Assembly (NCBI GenBank): GCA_016801885.1
Contig: JAFBJY010000354.1
Location: forward strand, 1 to 64,000
Source: Toxotes chatareus
Lineage: Eukaryota; Chordata; Actinopteri; Toxotidae
Length of the DNA: 64,000 nt
Reading direction: 5' to 3'
Each line of letters opens with the position of its first letter. Positions within the stretch are counted from its first letter, which is position 1. The notes beneath the pieces were generated by a model. That model was given only the letters and a program-made list of their open reading frames with translations, had not been told where the DNA came from and ran no database searches. Position numbers and translations under genes: made by a program. Positions 56,691 through 64,000 of this stretch are shown piece after piece.

Positions 56691-57845
56691 ATGGATGTGC
56701 ATTTTCTTGTGTGGCCTCATTTGAAATGTTTTGGAGCAGCCTACTGACAGGAGTGAGTCCTCCTCAGCTCATGCTCACAGCTAAAAACACATTAATGGAA
56801 ACAGAACAAGAGTCCAGCTGACCTTGGTACACTTGGTTCCCAGTCAGGGTACCTTCAGAGACACACAACCACCTGTCAGCATGTCATCAAACATCTTACT
56901 CTCAAACCTGTATTTAATCAAGAGCTACAGCCGTTGATGCTGCAGTAAATCTTTAATGTTAAGTGGGACACTTAGAGAAAGCGCTAACGACGTTAGCCCT
57001 AGCTAACGCGCTATCTACACATGCTAACCTCAGTGGTGTCTGTTTGGACCGACTCCCAGCAAAATAAATAAATAAATAAAAAGCCAGTGTCATTTCAGCT
57101 TGCTTAGGAGTATTTCAATTGGCAATCTGAAGACATACGGTTAACCTGAAATCTTTCGCCGACAGATGAGGCATACGGCATAAGACCTAAAGAACTTACT
57201 AAATAAAAAGCCGATAAAATCTTCCAGTTTGCAGCAACTTACCTTAACATGACAGAGACAGAAGCTTTCTTCCCGCTTTCAACGTGCTTGCGGACATTAC
57301 CGAGCACGTCTTCACGGGATATGCGCATGTCACACAGCCAAGTGCTGCCACCTAGTGTCGGGCATAGGTGTCAGGTTGTGAGGACGGCTCTTCAACACCC
57401 ATACTTTCTCAGGCTGATGACTTTAATTACTTTATTCCCTAAAAAGTTTTTTTTTTTTTTTTTTAACTTTTACATTTTACAATATTCATACCTACGCTCT
57501 TTGCTCAATATTCAGAACTCTAGTCTCAGTCTTGGCTCCAGCAGCTTCATTAACCTCGTCATTCCAAAAGCTTGCACCTCCTTTGGTTGCTTCTCTTTTC
57601 AATTTTCTGCCACAAACGACTGAAATCGCTTACAACAGACTCTAAAACTCAGCTCTTTAATACCATTCTCTTCTTTTAAGAATACACTACAAACCATAAT
57701 CCACGATTCTTGTACTTGTTTTTAGTCATTTACCATGAACCTCACTGTATATATATGCACATATTACACTGTCATTTTGATTGATATGTATTGAATTTGT
57801 ACTGTGATCCTTTGTCTTATCTACTGGATTGTGTCTGTGGCCAGG
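56691..57845. other. Non-coding duplicon segment (third clear copy)
   Basis: 56,795-56,917 matches 15,405-15,535; at 56,918 it jumps to sequence equal to 27,300 onward, omitting the LINE/SAMD3-like block. It includes AGCGCTAACGACGTTAGC (56,980-56,997). No gene seen. Confidence 0.6.
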
Positions 57846-57911
57846 TTGTCACTGCAAATGAGAATTGGTTCTCAAAGGACTTACCTGGTTAAATGAAGCT
57901 GAAATAAAATC
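57846..57911 (+). repeat. Retroposon 3'-tail motif (third copy)
   Basis: ACTTACCTGGTTAAATGAAG then GCTGAAATAAAATCC, as at 12,181 and 28,311. Confidence 0.5.
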
Positions 57912-59035
57912 CTTCTATATATGCTACTGTATATATGTGTCTGTATTTTTAACTCTTGTGGTCATTCATCAGTTTATTCCATTCTTTCATACCTTTCTGC
58001 TGATATTGATGGTTAATACAGTTCTTGAAATGAATCCACTTTTTAATGTGCAATAAAGGTATTTATGAAGCTCTTGCTCTGAGTTTGTTGCTTTCTTTTT
58101 TATACCATATCTGGTTTGCACTCTATTGTAACCATCCAAGAACATACTGATAGAGGTTTTTCCCACAATTTGTAATTAATTACAAGTCCATTTCTGTATT
58201 AGCTTTAATCAGCTACATAAATAATAGAAATGTTGATTGAATGTTGCTGTCTATATTGGAATGTCTGTTTTCCTCATGTGTCTTTTGTACCAATTTTAAT
58301 GACACTGAAAACACTAATTCACCAAAGCATCCTGTTAGATTCATTATGAGTGTTATGGTAAATCTGGAAAAACCTGACGAGTAGTTCATAGAAAATGAAC
58401 TCAGTGCCATTACTGTTGGGGGTTACAGTAGGTTTATTTGAAAGTCAATATAACTTTGACCACAAATGAATAAGGCACATTAAATATGTGTTCATTTACA
58501 ATAACTAGTTGGGAAAAATAAAACTGATATTGACAGTTGATACGATTGTTGAAATGAATACAGTTTTTAATGTGCAATAAACGTATTTATGAAGCTCTTG
58601 CTCTGAGTTTGTTGATGGTTTTTTCAGAACTTATCTTCATTCTGTTGGCACAGATGGTTGAGTTTTCAGAGTCACATTTTGAATAAGACTCAAGGAAAAA
58701 CATTTTAGCTGAGACATGGTGGATCACAATCAATCACATGTAGCATCTTGTCAGGACAGGTGCATGAATGTGAGCTTCAGCTGTGGATGATCATGTATGA
58801 ACCTACAGTATTAAATGAAGTCATACATGACAAATGTTCAAATCAAAGTGTAGAGCTGCACTTGATCATTTTTATTCTTTCCACTGCCTTTGGAATGCTT
58901 TGGAATTTTCCAACAATCTGACTGATGTATCAGAACACCCCTACACTTGCTGGGATTTTCACTCGCAACAGTTTGTAGAGTTTAACTGTGAATGTAGTCA
59001 AAAGCAAAAAGCATCCAGTGAGCAGCAGCTCAGAG
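57912..59035. other. Non-coding duplicon segment (third copy)
   Basis: Close match to 28,363-29,505. No exon or RNA gene recognised. Confidence 0.55.
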
Positions 59036-59160
59036 GAGGTGTGGCTCATGACGTCACCATCTCACCTGCTTTTGATCCCCAGGCAACGGCTCTGACGTCA
59101 CTACGGCGGCAGCCAGATGATATAAATAAGGAGCCTTCCTTCACTGACTCAACGTTTCGT
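59036..59160 (+). promoter_or_regulatory. CRE/TATA promoter-like module (third copy, two perfect CREs)
   Basis: TGACGTCA at 59,049-59,056 and at 59,093-59,100, TATAAAT at 59,121-59,127. The best preserved of the three. A start would be expected around 59,150. Confidence 0.62.
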
Positions 59161-59906
59161 GCGTCGCCGGTGTCTCAGGCTACCAACGTCTTTGCTGGGG
59201 GCATTCAGTCGCTTTCGATCCGCTCATGCTGCGGATCCTTACTGATAACGGTTCATTTGAGCGTCTGTGAGGTTAATATCCAGGAGAACTGAATACAGAT
59301 GTGACCCGGGCCACCAGACTCTGTCCTCCTCTCTTTCTCCCTGAGAGAGAAACAGAGAGTTTTTGCCTCTCTGTGTTTTCTCTCTGGGGTCCTCCTCTCT
59401 CTCAGGCAGAGAGAAAGGGAAGAGCAAGAGATCTCTCTCTTCTCTCTGTCAGGCAGAGAGCTTCCCCTCTCTCTCCTTGAGACAGATAGAGATCGAGACG
59501 CTTTTCCTCTCTCTTTCTGTCTCTATCGATGGAGAGGGAGGGAGCGAGAAGGAGAGCATGGCCTTCTTTAGCCCTCCTCAGCGAGAAAGAGAGCGTTTTC
59601 CGTAACGCTAACCCTCTTTCTCCACCGAAAGAGAAATAGAGAGAAGAACTCTCTATCTCAACTTCTCTGCTCTTCTCTCTTTCTCTTCCTCCGCAGACAG
59701 TTCTTCTCTCCTTCTCTTTCTCCACCGAAAGAGAAAGAGAGAGAACTCTCTCTTTCTCTGCTCTTCTCTCTTTCTCATCTTCTCTTTCTCTTCCCTCCTC
59801 AAAGAGTTTTTTTCTCTCTTTTCCCTCAGTGAGAAAGAGAGAGTTTTTTTCTCTCTCTTTCTCTGTAAGGCACTGTATAATTAATGAATAAACTGAACTG
59901 AATTGA
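59161..59906 (+). repeat. CT/GA-rich tract with L2-like tail (third copy)
   Basis: Shorter version of 29,621-30,509, ending AAGGCACTGTATAATTAATG, AATAAACTGAACTGAATTG. Confidence 0.6.
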
Positions 59907-59959
59907 TAGCAATAATATAAGAGTTAGAATGATATCCTCCATCATCTCTGCCCTTCATT

Positions 59960-60470
59960 TTCATACAGTAGATAAGATAAGATAAACTTTTAATAGTCCC
60001 ACAATGGGGAAATTACACTGTTACAGCAGCAAAGAGCAGATGCAATAGGGTACAGGCACTCAGAATATGCAGATAATACAGATAGAATATAAAGACTCCA
60101 AGAAAATGACTTATTAGAGGAAACAATAATAATAAATACTAGAAACAGTATGACCAAAGTGACCATGTGCACTGTTTGAACAGTAAGAGAAATAAGAAGA
60201 AGAAAAGCTGCACGTAGAGCAGCAATTTTAAGTCCAGGAGTGAGTATGTGTGTGTTTTGTGTGCATGTGGTTTGCTCAGCACAGTTGGTTGTAGTTCTTT
60301 AAGTGGAAGAAGAAAATATCATGAATCCACATCAGCAACTTGCCAATGAGGAAATATCTAAATTACAAGTAGGCACGTTACAGGCCATGAATGAGGCAAA
60401 GTGGTAAATGCAGCTCCAAAAGTCCCAATTGGAAGAATCCAGATGGCTCAAATTACAAAGTGTGGATACA
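59960..60470 (-). repeat. Retroposon 3'-end fragment, minus strand (third copy)
   Basis: Contains TAGTCCCACAATGGGGAAAT at 59,993-60,012 and AGATAAGATAAGATAA just before it. Paralogue of 30,570-31,065. Confidence 0.5.
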
Positions 60471-60741
60471 TTACAGATAGCTGTTACTGTAGTATGACTG
60501 AGGTGTACCATGTTGGAAATAAAGCTCTTTATACTGTATACAGATAGTATTAGATGACAGTATTAGTAACAATCAGTGTGGAATTCAGCCCAGCACAGAG
60601 TACCATTGTGCCTTCAAGGAAACTTTGCCGGAAAGTTTTCAGAAATATGGAAAAAAGAAGCAAAGAAGGAAAGAAAGAAAACATAAGCTCAACAAAATAT
60701 ATGTGTAGTTGTTTTCAGCCTGGTTTAAGAAAATCACATGA

Positions 60742-60764
60742 ACACACACACACACACACACACA
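60742..60764. repeat. (CA)n microsatellite
   Basis: About eleven CA units directly before the TA target site of the Tc1-like element. Confidence 0.9.
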
Positions 60765-60766
60765 TA

Positions 60767-61930
60767 CAGTTGTGCTCATAAGTTTACATACCCTGGCAAA
60801 ATGTATGAAATATTGTCCATTTTTCAGAAAATATGGTTGATCATGCAAAAGCTTTTCTTTCATTCAGAGTTAGTGGTCAGGCAAAGTTAATTATTATCAT
60901 ATAATTATATTTGCTCTTTTGAAAATCATAGAGACAAGTTGAAACACCCAAATGGCCCTGACCAAAAGTATACATACCCTTGATGTTTTGGCCTGATAAT
61001 ATGCACACATGTTGACACAAACAGCTTTAAATGGCTTTTAAGGGTCACTGTCCACACCTGTCACCTGTTTGGCTGTAATTAGTGTGTGTGTATAAAGAGT
61101 CAGTGAGTCTATGGGCTCCTGACAGACGCCTGCACATTTCATCTAGTGCTGCACTGACTTTGCTGGATTCTGAGCCATGGGGAAAGCAAAAGAACTATGA
61201 AAAGACCTACAAGAGAAGGTATTTGAACTTTAGAAAGCAGGAAAAGGATAGAAAAACATATCCAAACATTTGACAATGCCAATCAGTAGCGTTCAAAGTG
61301 GAAAATATGGGCTTCTGTTGATACCAAGCTACGCTCAGGTAGAGCAAGAAAAACTTCAGCCACAAGTGGCAGGAAAATTGTTGGGGATGCAAAGAAAAAA
61401 GCCAGAAATAACTTGAGCTGACATATAGGCTTCTCTACAGAAAAGTGCTGTGGCTGTTTGAAGATGCACAGTGGAGGTGGAAAGCGGATATTTGGGCAAG
61501 ATAATGCCCCTTGCCACGCATCCAGGTCAAGTAGAACTTGGCTGCAGGAGCATAATATCCAGGTGTTAGAGTGACCAGCTCAATCCCCGACATGAGCCCC
61601 ATTGAAAATCTTTGCTGGATTATCAAAAGTTCTGTTTTAAGCAAAGGATTTGGAAGAATTAAAAATAGTAATTGAAGAAGAATGGGAGATTACCCCTCAA
61701 CAGTGTGAAAGGCTCGTGGAGAACATGCCAGCCAGGATTAAAGCGCTACTGCGTGCTAATGGCAGGAGTACTAAATATGAATTTTGTTATGTGATGGTTT
61801 CTTCATATTTTGTTCAGTTTTGAAGACATTCTTTGCTATTTGTTAACTTTGATACCGACTATGTTGAGAACTGACATGTTGACACCCTGAAGAATTTACT
61901 TTTGCTTTTTTTGTCGATAACAATAAAGAA
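60767..61930 (+). mobile_element. Tc1-like element (third-unit copy) with complete left terminal repeat
   Basis: Left end CAGTTGTGCTCATAAGTTTA, then CATACCCTGGC, after TA at 60,765-60,766. Transposase start MGKAKEL then a stop (ATG at 61,177). C-terminal remnants near 61,500-61,790 match the unit 2 copy (31,310-32,430). The first catalytic Asp region is deleted and no right terminal repeat is visible. It shares its internal deletion with unit 2, so it predates the duplication. Confidence 0.75.
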
Positions 61931-62510
61931 ATTTGTTTTTTTTGTGTCTGTCTGATGCAGCCACACCTTGTGAAATCCCAAAGAGATTTTTCTGCAAATT
62001 TTTCATGATAATATCTGATAATATTCATGATAATATCTGAGTTGTTAGTACAACTGTACTGCAGAGAGGAGCTCAGTTTGAGCCTTTGGTTGAAGCTGAA
62101 TCTTCTCTCCCACCTTGATGAAGGTAATGGTCCACTGTGCTGTCCCTGATGTGCAAGTCTTCTGTCCCAGCTAGCACTTGAATCTGGACTAACTAGCCCT
62201 GGGCCTTGTCATACCTTGTTGTCGTTGGACAGCTATGAAGACTGGCCGTCTGGATGCCACTGTCCCCAGCAGCTATCTGTCTATCTATCTACTATATCTG
62301 TAAGAAAAGATCTTTGACTCACAGAAAAGCTAATCTAAGTGATGATGTGAATCAATTTAGTAAATACATTTTATTGATGTCATATTTATTTAAAAGGAGA
62401 CATGAGAGTAATCTATACCAGTGTGAGAATCTGGACCTTGAGTGAGAAATAAAGAGACGATACAAAAGGAGGGGAATGGCAAAAGTGAGTGAAAAGCTTC
62501 ACAGCCACAT
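61931..62510. other. Sequence between the Tc1 remnant and gene copy 3
   Basis: Matches 32,431-32,814 and 33,470-33,614. A short tandem duplication TTCATGATAATATCTGA is visible at 62,002-62,042. No gene. Confidence 0.5.
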
Positions 62511-62703
62511 TCAGCTGGGGTCTGGTTTGTCCGTCACATTCACTGTCTTCTCAGTCTGCAGGTATTTCTACAAGAGGAGGAAAAAAGGAAAAACACTCTT
62601 TGTGAACACACGTGGACGTTTTATCACCTGTATGACAGTAAGTGTGAAAATGGAGCAGAATAAAAGAGAGAGAAACTCCAACAAATAACCATGAGCTGCC
62701 TAC

Positions 62704-62825
62704 CTTTAGGTTCTCGTAGTGTTTGATGGTTTTGCAGTGGTTGATCTCAGCTTCTTTGGTTCCGCTGAAGATTGGATTACATACTGTACAGAAGAAAGAG
62801 GTCTTTGGGACTAAGAACTCCATAC
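62704..62825 (-). CDS. ZNF638-like copy 3, matrin-type zinc-finger exon
   Basis: 122 bp with the same acceptor and donor as copy 1. C-x2-C-x13-H-x5-H is intact; A to S and F to I changes compared with copy 1. Confidence 0.78.
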
Positions 62826-63350
62826 CTGAGGACACACACCCACACACACAAGAGTGACTGTGGAAATACACATGTAAAGAAATCAGTGATGAACAGTCAC
62901 AGTGAATAAATAGTGTCATACCAACTGGATTGCTGGGGTCAAAAGGGGGGAGGGAGTAGTCCGTGCTCATGGGTGTTTTCATCTCTCATGTCTTCTTCAT
63001 ACTCTCCTCTTTTCTGTTTGTTTGGTCTTTGGACGTCTGTTGCTTTCCTAGAAGAGACAGGGACTGCTTTAAAGTCCAATCTAGGATATACACAGGGGTT
63101 AAAAGACCTGGTCCTGGCTTTGCTCAACAAATCAGATAAGCTAATAATTAAGCATTTTCCAAATGGACTTCATGTGTCTTCATCTTGGTGCTGTTATTAA
63201 ACACCTGCAATGACTTATGGCAAGTACCTGCCCCAAGGAAAACGTCCCATCATCTCAAACACTTGAAGAAGAGCTCAATTTGGACAAGCCTGATTCTCAA
63301 CCCACTGAGGAACTGCTGCCACTCACAGTTCTACTAAAATCAAAGCATAC

Positions 63351-63644
63351 CTGTCTCTGCAGTAGGAGCTCCTGTGTCTTTGTCCTCCTGGTCCTGCATC
63401 TTCTCCTGTCCTTCTGTTTTGTCCAACCCCAGCATGGTCTCCTCCTCCTTGGCCTGGCTGTGACTGAGAGGACTCTCCTCTTTCTTATGGTCCTCACTCT
63501 CTGCGGTCACTGCTCCTATGGCTGGGCTGTTTGAGGAGGAGTCTGCAGGGGCAGCTTCAGGTGGGTTACCTGATGCTGCAGGGGCAGACACGGACAGGTG
63601 TTGGACCTCTGGGGTGGAGTCCAGGGTGGGCAGTGGTGTGATTT
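63351..63644 (-). CDS. ZNF638-like copy 3, acidic exon
   Basis: 294 bp, open: ITPLPTLDSTPEVQHLSVSA to MQDQEDKDTGAPTAET; donor ACAG|gtatgc. Confidence 0.72.
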
Positions 63645-64000
63645 CTAAACATAAAGACAGATTTTAGGCCAAATTTATAATTTGAAACCAAAAAAAAAAC
63701 CCATCTAGGAAAGACTGTGTTTCCTTGTGTTGATGGTGGAAGTGAAATCAGTGTGAGGCTGTACCAGTCTCAGGTGTTTGACTGAGAGAGGACTGGTAAG
63801 GTGGATGCTGCAGCGGTGGGGACCGGACCAGGTGTTAAACCTGACGACCGACAAAGAAACGGGGTTGTGGGTTAGGACACAACGGAGACATTTAAGTGTC
63901 CAGGTTTTGACCCAGCAGCACCTCCTCACCATTGTGGTCTCAGCCTGTGAGCTGTTACGCTGTGCGTCCGTCCAGGAGCTCTGCTTGTATCCCTCCGACC

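Larger units (their letters stand above)
62511..64000 (-). pseudogene. ZNF638/matrin-3-like gene, copy 3 (3' end, runs off the window)
   Basis: Exons: 62,511-62,567 (C-terminus KYLQTEKTVNVTDKPDPS), 62,704-62,825 (zinc finger, GMEFLVPKTSFFCTVCNPIF, Cys and His ligands intact), 62,922-63,047 (in-frame TGA at 62,986-62,988), 63,351-63,644 (294-bp acidic exon, open), and a shortened exon from 63,765. From about 63,849 the sequence jumps to the intron that precedes the FVTLDEV exon in copies 1 and 2, so that exon is deleted here. The rest lies beyond the window. Confidence 0.7.

Noticed and set aside
1..64000. CRISPR arrays, operons, tRNA or rRNA genes, prokaryotic defence systems
   Set aside because: The only regular array has 207-bp units without spacers; no tRNA cloverleaf or rRNA signature was found; gene structure is eukaryotic throughout.

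Overview
The window is eukaryotic and almost certainly from a teleost fish. It has intron-split genes with GT-AG junctions, several fish-type non-LTR retrotransposons (L2-like and jockey-like), Tc1/mariner elements and a Tc1-type MITE, and no bacterial gene organisation. Most of the listed open frames are shadows of repeats. The genic content is two families: (i) a matrin-type protein with three RRMs and a C-terminal matrin zinc finger (ZNF638/matrin-3-like), present in three damaged minus-strand copies; and (ii) a fish SAMD3-like protein, present in two damaged minus-strand copies.

Layout. 1-2,776: tandem satellite of about 207 bp per unit. 2,778-14,030: unit 1 of a large tandem segmental duplication (remnant of the ZNF638-like 5' end, LINE fragment, L2 remnant, Tc1 remnant, decayed SAMD3-like gene, jockey-like LINE, AT-rich block, CRE/TATA plus CT-rich block). 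14,200-33,600: unit 2, in the same order but better preserved and longer. 33,615-42,525: ZNF638-like copy 1, carrying a private MITE and a private 4.1-kb L2. 42,526-50,028: a stretch dominated by homopolymer runs, very probably uncorrected assembly sequence; its second half is a corrupted copy of 26.4-31 kb. 50,030-56,690: ZNF638-like copy 2, the most complete. 56,800-62,500: third clear copy of the promoter-like, CT-rich and Tc1 blocks. 62,511 to the end: ZNF638-like copy 3, running off the window.

History. The L2, Tc1 and jockey-like insertions at the SAMD3-like locus are shared by units 1 and 2, so they predate the duplication. The L2 at 37,659-41,806 and the MITE at 36,290-36,519 are absent from the paralogous sites in copy 2, so they came later (or were lost there), and the empty sites fix their ends to the base. 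Nearly every LINE has lost its reverse-transcriptase core. The gene copies show in-frame stops, frameshifts and exon losses. Some of this is real decay; some looks like homopolymer sequencing error, and the two cannot be fully separated without reads.
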